A DNA stretch of 64,000 nucleotides, from NCBI RefSeq assembly GCF_003345295.1, contig NZ_CP031055.1, positions 1,860,001-1,924,000 of the forward strand. Reading direction: 5' to 3'. Source of the stretch: Vibrio splendidus. Its GTDB lineage: Bacteria > Pseudomonadota > Gammaproteobacteria > Enterobacterales > Vibrionaceae. The notes under the pieces were generated by a model. The model had not been told where the DNA came from. It ran no database searches and was given only the letters and a program-made list of their open reading frames with translations. Positions 8,320 through 17,472 of this stretch are shown in pieces; position 1 is the stretch's first letter; every line of letters begins with the position of its first letter. The position numbers and the translations under genes were made by a program.

Positions 8320-8868
8320 CTACCAGCTGCGAACTGGGCCAGTATCGATATGGATAAAGTTGCTACGTGCATAATAACCCACACCACCCGCGTTCAGGCT
8401 TTTGGCTACGTCTCTTAATTCTTTTAAGTTAACGCCATCAATACGGAAATCGATCGCTTTACCCAGCATGTGGTAGCTCTTCTTGGCTACGCCACTCGAC
8501 TTAGAACGCAATGCCTCATTGGTCGCTGGAGAGCGGTAGCCAGAGATGATCTGAACTTCTTTATGAATACCTAAGACATTTTGAATCTGAGTAATCTGAT
8601 CAAACAGGTTCTTATCCATTGGGTGAATTTCATTACGGCGGAAATCGCGACATAGTTTGCTGAGGCGTGCCATCTCATCACCAACATAGTTAGTGCCATC
8701 GAAATAACAGGTCTCTAATCGTTCACCAGTGTGAAGATTGTTCATACTAATCGTTCTTGGTTGATCAGGGTATGAAGCAAAAGCGATAGAAGGAGTAATT
8801 GAGGCGACAACAGCGGTACCACCAGCGTAAGTCAGAAACTGACGGCGTGAAAATAAACTTTGAGACAT
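8320..8868 (-). CDS. ycbK: YcbK-type Tat-exported DUF882/peptidase M15-like protein
   Basis: A 182-residue protein from the ATG at 8868; the frame extends upstream but this start places the twin-arginine signal SRRQFLTYAGG at the N-terminus. The mature part matches the DUF882/M15_2 fold, with the metal-site-like SYHMLGKAIDF and the C-terminal FIHIDTGPVRSW. M15 enzymes cleave peptide bonds involving D-amino acids in peptidoglycan. Its position between ldtD and gloC matches E. coli and fits a cell-wall role, although the exact substrate is unknown. Confidence 0.88.
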   Translation of the reverse strand: MSQSLFSRRQFLTYAGGTAVVASITPSIAFASYPDQPRTISMNNLHTGERLETCYFDGTNYVGDEMARLSKLCRDFRRNEIHPMDKNLFDQITQIQNVLGIHKEVQIISGYRSPATNEALRSKSSGVAKKSYHMLGKAIDFRIDGVNLKELRDVAKSLNAGGVGYYARSNFIHIDTGPVRSW

Positions 8869-9067
8869 ACAGCAAAAAAACCAATTAGATCGAACGAAAA
8901 ATGCACGATACATAATGGTAATTGCTGCGTCAACGTACAAAAACCGCCCAAAAGGTTAGTATTTGTAACCTTTGCACGGTTAGTTATTGATCCACATTAT
9001 AATTTTATCAATAGAAGCTTGGTTGTCATTTTTTGGTCAAGATCACCCTTATTGGCTTCACTGATAA

Positions 9068-10606
9068 TTAACCACCCTCTTTATCATATTGATAGATGTC
9101 ACCACGATACTGAATGCCCCCTTCTTCAAACAACACGGTTTGATAGATGATATGCACGGGGATTCGCTTCTTGAGGCGAACCTTAGTATTAGGAGCAAGG
9201 TCACCATTCTGGTTCGGTACTTTCCTTACCTTGGTGGCAAACAACAACTCAGCCAATTCCTCTGCATGTTCGACACGTATGCAACCGGAGCTATAAGCGC
9301 GGAAGTCGTCATTAAACAGACCTTTACTTGGCGTATCGTGCAGATAGATCGCTCGCTTGTTAGGCGTATTGAACTTATACAAACCTAATGCATTGCGCGA
9401 GCCGGCCTGCTGGCGCATTCGATATGGGAAAGAATTGAAATTGATGGTCTGCCAATCGATCTCAGTGGTATCGACCGTCTCCATAGTGCGCCAACCGTCA
9501 ATCACTTGGAAGTTGTGTGTATCTAGATAGCTTTCGTCCGCTTTCACCTTAGGCAAGATGTCTTTGACCATGATTTTCCATGGCACATTCCAAGTCGGGT
9601 TTAGGATGACCGAATCGAGGTTTATCTCTAAAAGTGGTGTTTTTCGCGATTTTCTGCCCACGACGACTTTGGACTCAAAGACCTCTTCGCCATCTTCCCA
9701 ATACTTCATATCAAAACTAGGGACGTTAACGACGATAAGTGAGTCTCTGTCTCGTGGCCACAAACGAACACGTTCGGCATTCAAAGCCAATGAAGTCAAT
9801 CGATCATCAAAGCTCATGTTGATCCATTTGATCGTATCTGGCCCGACGATCCCATCGTCTGTAAGGCCGTGCATGCGCTGAAAAGATTTAATCGCCGTTT
9901 GCAGATCTCGATCGAACTCGGGAAAATCGACCGCGATCATCGAGGTATCAACACCAACCAAAGCAATGCGCTCAACAAGAACCGTTTTGTCTGAAAGCTC
10001 GTCACCCAAGCGCTTCAAACCTTTCTGTCTATATCGTTCAATATTGAGTTCAGAGGCGGTTTCTAACACCGAATAGGTTGCTTTAAATTGGTCAAAATCC
10101 CCAACAGGCGGCGCGTAAGACAACACCATCTCCAATAAGTAATCATTGGCAACGCTGCTTTTTAATCTCATCAGAATATGCGGAGAAGGCGCAGGTAATT
10201 TGGAATGCAGCTTGCCCGAGAAGTACCACTCTTTACCGGCAAGCGGCGCATTTTCAACGTAGCTCAAGTAGTAGATAAAGGTATCGGTGAGTAATATGTC
10301 CAACTCTTGCCATTGAGCATGGGATTGATAGTGACGGATTTGCTTGAGTTGTCGCTCGAAGAGTGGTGCCATTTGAGCTTGTTCGAGAAGCGACAATTGA
10401 AATTCAAACGCTTTAACAAGTTCAGGGGAGTCCCATAGAATAGGCAGAGAGGAGTCTTGATAAATACTCTGGGTAAGCTCTGGATAAATCAACATAAAAG
10501 AGAGCTCTGAATCAGCCGGAATAAATCGGCTCTCGTCAGAACTCGTATAGCTCCATGCGTTCACAGAAACTAACACCAATAATCCACAGAAGTATTTCGC
10601 GAACAT
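9068..10606 (-). CDS. ldtD: L,D-transpeptidase, LdtD/YcbB family
   Basis: A periplasmic peptidoglycan L,D-transpeptidase of 512 residues, forming 3-3 cross-links. The start MFAKYFCGLLVLV at 10606 has GGAG six bases upstream and gives a clean signal peptide; an in-frame start 27 bases earlier is rejected. A PG_binding_1 domain lies in the middle (AIKSFQRMHGLTDDGIVGPD), and the YkuD catalytic domain in the C-terminal third carries YLHDTPSKGLF and the nucleophile motif SSGCIRVEHAEEL. The length is below that of the E. coli enzyme (about 615), mainly in the N-terminal half. It is the first gene of the ldtD-ycbK-gloC string. Confidence 0.9.
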   Translation of the reverse strand: MFAKYFCGLLVLVSVNAWSYTSSDESRFIPADSELSFMLIYPELTQSIYQDSSLPILWDSPELVKAFEFQLSLLEQAQMAPLFERQLKQIRHYQSHAQWQELDILLTDTFIYYLSYVENAPLAGKEWYFSGKLHSKLPAPSPHILMRLKSSVANDYLLEMVLSYAPPVGDFDQFKATYSVLETASELNIERYRQKGLKRLGDELSDKTVLVERIALVGVDTSMIAVDFPEFDRDLQTAIKSFQRMHGLTDDGIVGPDTIKWINMSFDDRLTSLALNAERVRLWPRDRDSLIVVNVPSFDMKYWEDGEEVFESKVVVGRKSRKTPLLEINLDSVILNPTWNVPWKIMVKDILPKVKADESYLDTHNFQVIDGWRTMETVDTTEIDWQTINFNSFPYRMRQQAGSRNALGLYKFNTPNKRAIYLHDTPSKGLFNDDFRAYSSGCIRVEHAEELAELLFATKVRKVPNQNGDLAPNTKVRLKKRIPVHIIYQTVLFEEGGIQYRGDIYQYDKEGG

Positions 10607-10686
10607 GCTTAACTCCATCACCAACCATCTCATAAGTATGGCAAAGAAATAGGAGTAAGCATGTTATTTTTAAGAGGCTTTATAAA

Positions 10687-11784
10687 TCAGATTGAACTCC
10701 AATGATTATCCCACTGGACCGATGATTGCTGAGTTGATTTCTCATAAGGCTTGCTCTGGCTTACCACACTTCCCGCCCCAGAGCTTAGTCGAAACTCACC
10801 ATCAAGCAGCACAGCACCAGAAGCATCAGATAATGCAGACAGTTCTACTAACTCTTTGGTTTCTTTAGACCAAATACCGTAGCAGTTGCCTCTTGGCGAA
10901 GTCGCAATAATCCAATCGTCTGACGCCGCAATACTGGCGATATAGTGATTGAACCTTGCCCATTGCTCTGGTTCCGCGTTCAGTGATTCAAACTGTCCAC
11001 CTTTGGTATGCATCGCCAAAAGCGAAGGATACTCATCTGGTTCACCACGATATTGCTGACCACAAAGTACCGTTTCAGCACCATCATGGGCCAAGTGTCG
11101 AATGCTCAGCTTCTTATCCAACAATTCAACCTGATCAAGTAACACACCTTCAGGAGAAACATAACTCAAGCTCGGCTGCATCGAATCGAGGTTTTTCGGT
11201 GTTCTACCATCAGTATGAACGCCACCAACGCCGATCGCGAGGTTTCCATCCGGCATGATGATCACTTCATGAGGCCCAATACCAAAACCGCTGAACTCTT
11301 CGACCTTACGATAGCCTTGTGCGACATCGTAAACGCCAATCACACCTTGGCTGCTGTCCGTTTTCCCTTCAGTGGCATACAGTAACTTGCCGTCTAATGA
11401 GTAAACGCCATGACCGTAGAAGTGACGATTAGTCCCTTTCACGACCATTTTGATCTGCTGACCGTTTTTATAGTCAAACACCATAAAATAGTCACCAGGA
11501 CGACGAGCAAAAACCACCGCATGTGATGAGGTTGGGCAAATCGCGACGCCATGACCACGATCTGGGATCGGCAGTTGACTCAATGGCATCCCATATTCAT
11601 CAGCCACAACCGCTGAATATTGACCTCGCCCATTCAGCGCACAACCGATTAATTGAGGCTCACGAGATGAGCTCACAGCATCAGAGCGACTAGCACAGCC
11701 AAATGGAAGTACAGGAACAGCTGCACAACCCAGTGCAGCCTTGAGTAGCGTTCTTCGCGTAGTATCAGTCACCATCGGTAGCAT
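10687..11784 (-). CDS. DUF1513 beta-propeller-like Tat protein of the iron cluster
   Basis: A 365-residue protein with a twin-arginine-type leader (TTRRTLLKAALGCAAVPVLP). The body has repeated WD/YVTN-like blades (GHGVAICPTSSHAVVFARRP, HFYGHGVYSLDGKLLYATE, GIGPHEVIIMPDGNLAIGVG), consistent with DUF1513. It overlaps the end of the imelysin lipoprotein gene by 20 bases and has AGGA before its ATG, so it is co-translated as the last gene of a four-gene iron cluster. The function is unknown; companion genes and the upstream Fur-like site suggest periplasmic iron handling. Confidence 0.85.
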   Translation of the reverse strand: MLPMVTDTTRRTLLKAALGCAAVPVLPFGCASRSDAVSSSREPQLIGCALNGRGQYSAVVADEYGMPLSQLPIPDRGHGVAICPTSSHAVVFARRPGDYFMVFDYKNGQQIKMVVKGTNRHFYGHGVYSLDGKLLYATEGKTDSSQGVIGVYDVAQGYRKVEEFSGFGIGPHEVIIMPDGNLAIGVGGVHTDGRTPKNLDSMQPSLSYVSPEGVLLDQVELLDKKLSIRHLAHDGAETVLCGQQYRGEPDEYPSLLAMHTKGGQFESLNAEPEQWARFNHYIASIAASDDWIIATSPRGNCYGIWSKETKELVELSALSDASGAVLLDGEFRLSSGAGSVVSQSKPYEKSTQQSSVQWDNHWSSI

Positions 11785-12826
11785 TAAATCCTATTACCAC
11801 GCCAAGCTCTATCGCCACTTCTTCATGAATGAGGTACTTCAAACGTTCTAGTTTGTTGTATTGAGTCAGCACATCTCGATAGCCCTCTTTGCTCTGCAGT
11901 AACTCGAACAAGCTTGAGTCTGTAGGCCAAGTATCTAGCGTCAATGTGAACTGGTCAGCAACACGGTCAGCAAGGTCGTTTAAGCCCTTCTCTCTCAACA
12001 AGCCGTCTAGGCCATTGCCATCGGCAAGGTACAAATTCTGCAGTGCTGCTACATTGGCTTTTAGTTGAGTCATCGAGGTTTGTGCACGCCATGATTCTGA
12101 GAAGTAAGGACGCGGATGACCAATTTTCGCCATCGGGCGACTCAGCTTTTTCATGCTGTAATCAAGTTGGTTGGTCAATAAAGCGATGTATTCAGACTCC
12201 CAGCGAGTATCGTCTAGCGCTAACCAAGGGTTAACCTGCCATGCCAGTGCAATCGAAGACGACTTAATCGCTAAGTTTTCAGTAATCGCTTGTGATGATT
12301 GGCAACCTAGCGCTTTGTCTTGAAGCAGTGGCGATTGCTCGTCATAAAGCGACCATTCCAACGCACCTAGCCCTTGAACGGTCACACTCTGCTGAGCAAT
12401 TTCGTGCTGGGACCAAACTTTATCTTGCTGAGTCAGCTGGCGCATTTTTAGGCCTGTGGTGTTCTTTTTGTCTGGCCAGAATTGAACATTCCAGCTCTCT
12501 TCTAGTGCCGCTGTTGGGCCTCTTTCTTGGCCTTGTAGCGCCATCCAGCTGTTCATGGTGAGCTGCCACTGATTTTTCAATGCATCTAACTCAACATCAT
12601 TGGTTTGGCAGTAACCCTGCATCAAGACTTCTAGCTCATTGGCTTGCTTGGCAAATAGGACGGCCGAATCAAACTCTTGTTGATAGACACTGCGACTGAT
12701 GTGATCGGTCGTGTCTGCTTGATAAGACACACCGTTAACCTCAGATGAAGCGGCTTGCTCACCCGATGATTGGCAGCCTGCCATAATTAATACCGACAAA
12801 GGCATTAACAAAAATTTATGTGTCAT
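11765..12826 (-). CDS. Imelysin-family lipoprotein (peptidase M75-like)
   Basis: A 353-residue lipoprotein with the lipobox LIMAGC at the end of a short signal peptide. It has the imelysin helical-bundle layout (a DNA-encoded W-rich segment LKNQWQLTMNSWMALQG, then GLGALEWSLYDEQ). In canonical imelysins the second motif is GxHxxE; here the histidine position is glycine (GLGALE), so metal binding at that site is probably lost or altered. It is the third gene of the cluster, after the complete imelysin and the di-haem protein, and translationally coupled to the DUF1513 gene. Confidence 0.85.
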   Translation of the reverse strand: MTHKFLLMPLSVLIMAGCQSSGEQAASSEVNGVSYQADTTDHISRSVYQQEFDSAVLFAKQANELEVLMQGYCQTNDVELDALKNQWQLTMNSWMALQGQERGPTAALEESWNVQFWPDKKNTTGLKMRQLTQQDKVWSQHEIAQQSVTVQGLGALEWSLYDEQSPLLQDKALGCQSSQAITENLAIKSSSIALAWQVNPWLALDDTRWESEYIALLTNQLDYSMKKLSRPMAKIGHPRPYFSESWRAQTSMTQLKANVAALQNLYLADGNGLDGLLREKGLNDLADRVADQFTLTLDTWPTDSSLFELLQSKEGYRDVLTQYNKLERLKYLIHEEVAIELGVVIGFNATDGD

Positions 12827-12984
12827 GCTGTTACCTTACTTCCTAATTTTTCTTTTAATTATATGAGTTCATTAAATACGAAACGACCGCTGGCCTCGTA
12901 TTCCTACAAGTTCAGCGGTGCTAAGTGGTTTGATAGCGGCTTTCTTAAGTCATTAGCCGTTAACTAAGCTGAATGCAACTCAGC

Positions 12985-14373
12985 CTATAACGAGTTTAAG
13001 AACGCCAATAGCGCTTCACGCTCGCTGCTACTAAGAGCTAAAACGTTTTGTTTCGCCATTTCTGCTTCACCACCATGCCAAAGCACAGCTTCCATAACGT
13101 TTCTTGCTCGGCCATCATGAAGCAGGAACGTATGACCATTCACTTCTTTGGTATAGCCTAATCCCCATAAAGGTGTTGTGCGCCATTCTTGGCCATTCGC
13201 AAGATACTCAGGACGGTTATCCGCTAAGCCTTCACCCATATCGTGCAGCAACATATCGGTATATGGGCTAATTAACTGCTTAGACAGTGATGGTAAACCT
13301 TCACGCTCTGCCGTGCGGAATTCAGCTTGGTGACAACTTTGACAACCAGCGTCTTTAAACAGCTTTTTACCCTGAACAACGACTGGATTGTCGACATTAC
13401 GACGAATAGGCACGGCTAGATGCTGCGAATAAAACTCAACAAAATCTAGGATGTTATCGCTTACTTCTGGTTTGCCACCATTTGGAAAATCATCACAAGT
13501 TGATTGCGCTGATGTGCAGTTTTCATTCGGGAATAAGCGACTCGTTAAGCCCAAATCACCGTTAAACGCCGCCGCATTTTGTTGCATTAAGTTTGGCTGT
13601 CCAGCTTTCCAACCAAAACGGCCTAGAGCCATTTCGTTGGTTTGCACATCGAGAACATAGTTAGCTTTACCTGAAATACCTTGTTTGTCGGCCAATTGCT
13701 GATCAGCAAATCCAAGAATCGTTTCTTTTGAAATGCTCTCCAGCAGACCAAGACCAATCATTGGCGGCGCAACGCGCGCAGAAAACTCTGTTTTAGGGTG
13801 CATCTCGCCAAAAGCAAGATCAGTAATCTTTAGGGTTGGTTTACGCAGAGTCACGACTGTGCCGTCTTTGAATTCAACTGGAACATCTGTGTAGCTGATG
13901 TTCACTTTACCCTCTGGTTTCACACCTTGAAGCGCGAAATCTTGTAACTGGCCGCCGTAAGTCGGTTCTGGAATACCACCATCGCGAATGAAAGCTTGTC
14001 TCTGCTCTGGCGTTTCAGCTGGGATACTTAAGCGAACCAACATGGATACCGCGTTCTCATCGCCTTTTTCAGGCGCATGACCACGACCATCTTTAATATG
14101 GCAGTTTTGACAACCGTTGGTGTTGAATAATGGGCCTAACCCATCACGCGCATCGGTTGATGAGGGTGCAGGTACCCAAGGATTTCTAAAGAAGCTGTTA
14201 CCGACACTGAAATCCAAGCGTTTGCTCATTGGTAGATTGGCTGCAGGAAGAGAAAAAGCATTCGCTCCCTCTTTCTTCACAGTCGTTTTACCACCAGAGT
14301 AAGTTTCATGGGCGTGTAATGGCGATAAGAAAAACAGTGCGGTTAATAGTGAGGCTGATAGATACGACTTCAT
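12985..14373 (-). CDS. Di-haem oxidoreductase family protein (DUF1111)
   Basis: A 462-residue exported cytochrome. The chosen start MKSYLSASLLTALFF gives a signal peptide cleaved near LHA-HE; 22 extra upstream codons are open but unlikely to be used. Two c-type haem sites are visible: NGCQNCHIKDGRGH near the N-terminus and AGCQSCHQAEF in the C-terminal half, the pattern of DUF1111 di-haem proteins related to MauG and cytochrome c peroxidases. It lies between the two imelysins; in other proteobacteria this grouping is iron-regulated. A redox role in iron acquisition, such as changing the iron oxidation state, is plausible but unproven. Confidence 0.88.
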   Translation of the reverse strand: MKSYLSASLLTALFFLSPLHAHETYSGGKTTVKKEGANAFSLPAANLPMSKRLDFSVGNSFFRNPWVPAPSSTDARDGLGPLFNTNGCQNCHIKDGRGHAPEKGDENAVSMLVRLSIPAETPEQRQAFIRDGGIPEPTYGGQLQDFALQGVKPEGKVNISYTDVPVEFKDGTVVTLRKPTLKITDLAFGEMHPKTEFSARVAPPMIGLGLLESISKETILGFADQQLADKQGISGKANYVLDVQTNEMALGRFGWKAGQPNLMQQNAAAFNGDLGLTSRLFPNENCTSAQSTCDDFPNGGKPEVSDNILDFVEFYSQHLAVPIRRNVDNPVVVQGKKLFKDAGCQSCHQAEFRTAEREGLPSLSKQLISPYTDMLLHDMGEGLADNRPEYLANGQEWRTTPLWGLGYTKEVNGHTFLLHDGRARNVMEAVLWHGGEAEMAKQNVLALSSSEREALLAFLNSL

Positions 14374-14440
14374 ACATTGCCTTGCTGTGTTTTTGATTTT
14401 AGTTTTTATTTGGGAGTAACTTTCATGAGTAACAAACAAT

Positions 14441-14465
14441 TAAGGGCTCAATGAGAGCCCTTTAT
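14441..14465 (-). terminator. Hairpin between imelysin and di-haem genes
   Basis: The stem AAGGGCTC / GAGCCCTT lies between the two genes, followed on the minus strand by a mixed A/T tract. It is probably a partial terminator or an mRNA-stabilising stem after the first gene of the cluster. Confidence 0.5.
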
Positions 14466-14483
14466 GATTTTCGTCACGGGTTC

Positions 14484-15743
14484 TTAGAACTCGTGATCAG
14501 CCGTGTCTGGGTTAAGGCTATCAATACCAATAACACCAGCGGCACGCTCGATTGCAGCGGTTTGAGACACTAGAGCAACAATTGTTTTGTTTACTAGTGC
14601 ATTCCCCGCAGCGTTGTCAGCAGCAATTAGCTGATCGAAATGCTGGTTATTTTTTTCTGCAGAAACAACCAGCTGACCAACTTGTGCACGTGCTAGATCA
14701 AACTGCTTTTGAATCTCTTTCGCAGCTTGCTCATCTTTTTGCTCAACTAGGTCAAACAGGCTTGGACCTGAAAGCAGAGTGCCGTCTTCACGCTTATATA
14801 GACCCGTGTAAACGTTGTAGATGCCTTGCTCGTTGTAGTAGTGAGAGTTGTGCGTGTTATCAGAGAAACAGTCGTGCTCATCTTCAGTAGAGTTAGCTTC
14901 TAAAGCCACTTTCATACGCTCACCCGCCAATTCACCTAGAGACAGTGAACCCATGCCGAACAACATTTTACGTAGGCCGTTGTCGCTAGATTCAGAAAGA
15001 AGCTCTTGGCGGTAGTTGCCTTTCTCGCCTTCAGCCCACTGTTTTTCCATCCACTCTAGATCTTGGATAAGTAGTTCAGCTGATGCTTTTAGGTATGCGC
15101 CACGACGGTCACAGTTGCCGTTAGTACACTCAGCACCAACAACGAAATCAGTGTAAGCACGCTCACCTGCACCGCTGTTTGTGCCGTTTAAATCTTGACC
15201 CCAAAGTAGGAATTCAATCGCGTGGTAGCCAGATGCTACGTTTGCTTCAGAGCCACCGATCTCGTTGAGATCTGCAATTAGTTCTGGAGTAATGTTGGTT
15301 GCGTCTACCGTTGTCTGACCAATTTGGAAAGTTTTATTAGCAACGATGTTTGCGCTAGCGCCTTCGTTACCAAGCTCATATTGGTAATCAGTCGAAACGT
15401 AATCGATTAGGCCTTCATCAAGTGGCCATGCGTTCAATTGGCCTTCCCAATCGTCAACAACAACGTTACCAAAGCGGAATACTTCTGACTGTTGGTAAGG
15501 TACGCGAGACTCAAGCCAAGCTTGTTTTACTTGTTCGAAGTTGCCAGCAGAAGGAGAAGCTAAGAAGGTATCAATAGAAGAGTTCAACGCTTTTGCTGTA
15601 ATTACTGAATCTGCAAACACGGCATGAGCAATATCTGCGTAATGTTCTACAACTTGATCTTGAGTTACTGCTGCGAAAGAAGAAGCAGAGGCAAAAAGGA
15701 GTGACGAAGTTACGGCTTTTGTCACTAAAGATTTAATAGTCAT
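14484..15743 (-). CDS. Imelysin-family protein (IrpA-like, peptidase M75)
   Basis: A 419-residue exported protein with a signal peptide (cut near SSFAA-VTQDQ). It has the imelysin motifs VKQAWLESRVPYQQSEVFRF and GYHAIEFLLWGQDLNGT, the latter carrying the intact GxHxxE signature expected to bind metal. It is the first gene of the cluster and lies behind a Fur-like palindrome at 15785-15809. Imelysins such as cyanobacterial IrpA are iron-regulated; peptidase activity is doubtful for the family. A role in periplasmic or surface iron uptake is inferred. Confidence 0.9.
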   Translation of the reverse strand: MTIKSLVTKAVTSSLLFASASSFAAVTQDQVVEHYADIAHAVFADSVITAKALNSSIDTFLASPSAGNFEQVKQAWLESRVPYQQSEVFRFGNVVVDDWEGQLNAWPLDEGLIDYVSTDYQYELGNEGASANIVANKTFQIGQTTVDATNITPELIADLNEIGGSEANVASGYHAIEFLLWGQDLNGTNSGAGERAYTDFVVGAECTNGNCDRRGAYLKASAELLIQDLEWMEKQWAEGEKGNYRQELLSESSDNGLRKMLFGMGSLSLGELAGERMKVALEANSTEDEHDCFSDNTHNSHYYNEQGIYNVYTGLYKREDGTLLSGPSLFDLVEQKDEQAAKEIQKQFDLARAQVGQLVVSAEKNNQHFDQLIAADNAAGNALVNKTIVALVSQTAAIERAAGVIGIDSLNPDTADHEF

Positions 15744-15784
15744 GAAGCGTCCTTGTTGAGCTTTAAATTATTATTCGTAGTAAT

Positions 15785-15809
15785 AGTGCAAACCATTATC
15801 ATTTGCACT
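15785..15809 (-). promoter_or_regulatory. Fur-box-like palindrome upstream of the imelysin cluster
   Basis: Read on the minus strand, 8-bp arms AGTGCAAA and TTTGCACT flank TGATAATGG. The stretch AATGATAATGGTTTGCACT agrees with the 19-base Fur consensus at about 15 positions. It lies 42 bases before the imelysin start, where a Fur repressor would cover the promoter. Confidence 0.7.
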
Positions 15810-15855
15810 ACGGATTGGAATAATACAAACTTACAATTTTATTGCAAGATAAATA

Positions 15856-15880
15856 CAAAAAAACCTCACATATGTGAGGT
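15856..15880 (-). terminator. Rho-independent terminator of ribA
   Basis: A perfect 18-base palindrome (ACCTCACATATGTGAGGT) is followed on the minus strand by seven thymines, 40 bases after the ribA stop. Confidence 0.85.
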
Positions 15881-15919
15881 CTTTAAACATTTTTATGTTA
15901 AGCGCAACAAAGAGGCTAA

Positions 15920-16516
15920 TCAGATATCCAGATTATGCTTACCGTGTGAGACTTTTGCCTTCAGGTAGCTTTCATTACCCGACTTAACATGAGCAGAGGT
16001 GTTCACCACTTCTTCAATCTCAATACCAAAAGATTTCAGCTCATTAATTTTCTTGGGGTTGTTAGTGACTAGGCGAATTTTTGTGGTTCCTAAAGCACGA
16101 AGCATTTCTGCCGCTTCAGTAAAATCACGCAAATCATCACCGAAACCTAGATGGTTATTGGCTTCGTAAGTGTTCATACCTTCACTTTGCAGGCGGTATG
16201 CATCGATTTTATTGTATAGACCAATACCACGACCTTCTTGGCGTAAGTAAAGAATCACTCCACCCGTCTCACCCATAATTCTAATGGTTTCGTCTAGCTG
16301 CTCACCACAGTCACAGCGAGAGGAATGGAAAACATCACCAGTCAGGCACTCAGAGTGCATACGAACAAGAGGTATGTCTTGTGTCTTGTCTGCTGATTTA
16401 AATATCACAGCAACATGCTCTTTATCTGTTTTCAATCCATGAAAAGACAGAAGTTCAGCATCAATACTGCTTGTTACCCCTACTTTGAAATCTATTCTGG
16501 CACGCACTTCCGCCAT
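15920..16516 (-). CDS. ribA: GTP cyclohydrolase II
   Basis: A 198-residue cytoplasmic enzyme that opens GTP to start riboflavin synthesis, yielding 2,5-diamino-6-ribosylamino-pyrimidinone phosphate, formate and pyrophosphate. The zinc site is in RMHSECLTGDVFHSSRCDCG, and the GTP-binding/catalytic stretch is YLRQEGRGIGLYNKIDAY. The ATG at 16516 starts MAEVRARIDFKVG as in other RibA proteins; the 13 extra upstream codons are not needed. It stands alone, unlinked to other rib genes, with its own terminator. Confidence 0.95.
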   Translation of the reverse strand: MAEVRARIDFKVGVTSSIDAELLSFHGLKTDKEHVAVIFKSADKTQDIPLVRMHSECLTGDVFHSSRCDCGEQLDETIRIMGETGGVILYLRQEGRGIGLYNKIDAYRLQSEGMNTYEANNHLGFGDDLRDFTEAAEMLRALGTTKIRLVTNNPKKINELKSFGIEIEEVVNTSAHVKSGNESYLKAKVSHGKHNLDI

Positions 16517-16684
16517 AGCTATACTCACTTGAAAATTCGATGTATTTAACAACACTACATTATATGTCTAGGCAATATTTTGTAGCTAACTATCTAATGA
16601 TAGACACTATGAGGCTGTTAACAATTTTTTTCAAGGTCGACCATGCACTAATTGTTATATTATAACAATAATTTTTCAGGTAAC

Positions 16685-16719
16685 AAAAAACCCCACATTG
16701 CGATGACCAACATGGGGTT
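16685..16719 (-). terminator. Rho-independent terminator of the small GTG-start gene
   Basis: The stem AACCCCA / TGGGGTT is followed on the minus strand by a T-run (TTTTTTG), 47 bases after the stop of the 58-codon gene. It supports that small gene being transcribed. Confidence 0.75.
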
Positions 16720-16765
16720 ATAAATTAATCAGTTGCGGCTAAGACTACAATTTTTTACAGAACGA

Positions 16766-16942
16766 TCAACTTACTTGAGTTTGCTTCCAGATGACAAGCT
16801 GAACCCAAGCGTTCTCTAATTCGGTTAACTCTTCTTGAGTAAGTGTAGAAATGCTCGACTTTGCACTGTATTTTTCTGCCCATTTGTCAGATCGGACATG
16901 AGTATGGAACTCTTTCTTTAAATTTGAGATTACGTTATCCAC
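16766..16942 (-). CDS. Small acidic protein, 58 residues, GTG start
   Basis: A short frame beginning GTG with AAGGA seven bases upstream and ending TGA. The product begins MDNVISNLKKEFHTHVRS and ends WVQLVIWKQTQVS. It is soluble, probably all helical, with three tryptophans and a run of acidic residues (LTQEELTELENAW). The good ribosome-binding site, its own terminator and the natural-looking composition make it likely to be a real gene. It sits between ribA and nrfF, both on the same strand. No family is recognised. Confidence 0.65.
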   Translation of the reverse strand: MDNVISNLKKEFHTHVRSDKWAEKYSAKSSISTLTQEELTELENAWVQLVIWKQTQVS

Positions 16943-17031
16943 AGATACATCCTTATATAACAGTGCTTAGCCTTTATAATCCTTTAATGTTACAAAATAC
17001 AGGTCAATTGGTAAACAGTAATACATAATTT

Positions 17032-17472
17032 TTATGAGCTCTTTCTAACACTTTTTACTGATAAATATATAAATAAGAGGAATAATACGCTCGGAAGTAG
17101 CCAAAGTAATAAGTTTGAAACACTCATTGCTGGTTTATAGAGCACAAATTCACCGAACCTTTCCGTCATATATTGAGTAATTTCATTATTACTCTTCCCT
17201 GCTTTCACCATATTGAATACAACGAGGCGTAAGTCTTTTGCAATTGGAGAGTTCGACTCAATCAGGTTTTGATTCTGACATTGCGGGCAACGTAGGGTTT
17301 TTGCCAATGTAATAGCGCGCTGCTGCTGTTCTGGGTTTTCAAACTCAAACAGTTCAACTTGAATACTCGTGTCCTTATTACTGGCTGTAAACAGATCTTC
17401 TGCCAAAGTCGGAAAACTAATAACCATAAGCGTAGACAGCATAACGAGTGCTTGTATCAAAGGCTTCATCAT
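17032..17472 (-). CDS. nrfF: Cytochrome c-type biogenesis protein NrfF/CcmH
   Basis: A 146-residue membrane-anchored thiol protein of the haem-attachment machinery. A signal-like N-terminus (to about 24) is followed by the conserved LRCPQCQNQNLIESNSPIAK motif, whose two cysteines reduce apocytochrome thiols, and one C-terminal membrane segment (about 115-138). In E. coli NrfF works with NrfE and NrfG to attach haem to the unusual CxxCK site of NrfA. Its start overlaps the stop of the thioredoxin-like gene upstream by four bases. It is the last gene of the nrfB-to-nrfF string. Confidence 0.92.
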   Translation of the reverse strand: MMKPLIQALVMLSTLMVISFPTLAEDLFTASNKDTSIQVELFEFENPEQQQRAITLAKTLRCPQCQNQNLIESNSPIAKDLRLVVFNMVKAGKSNNEITQYMTERFGEFVLYKPAMSVSNLLLWLLPSVLFLLFIYLSVKSVRKSS

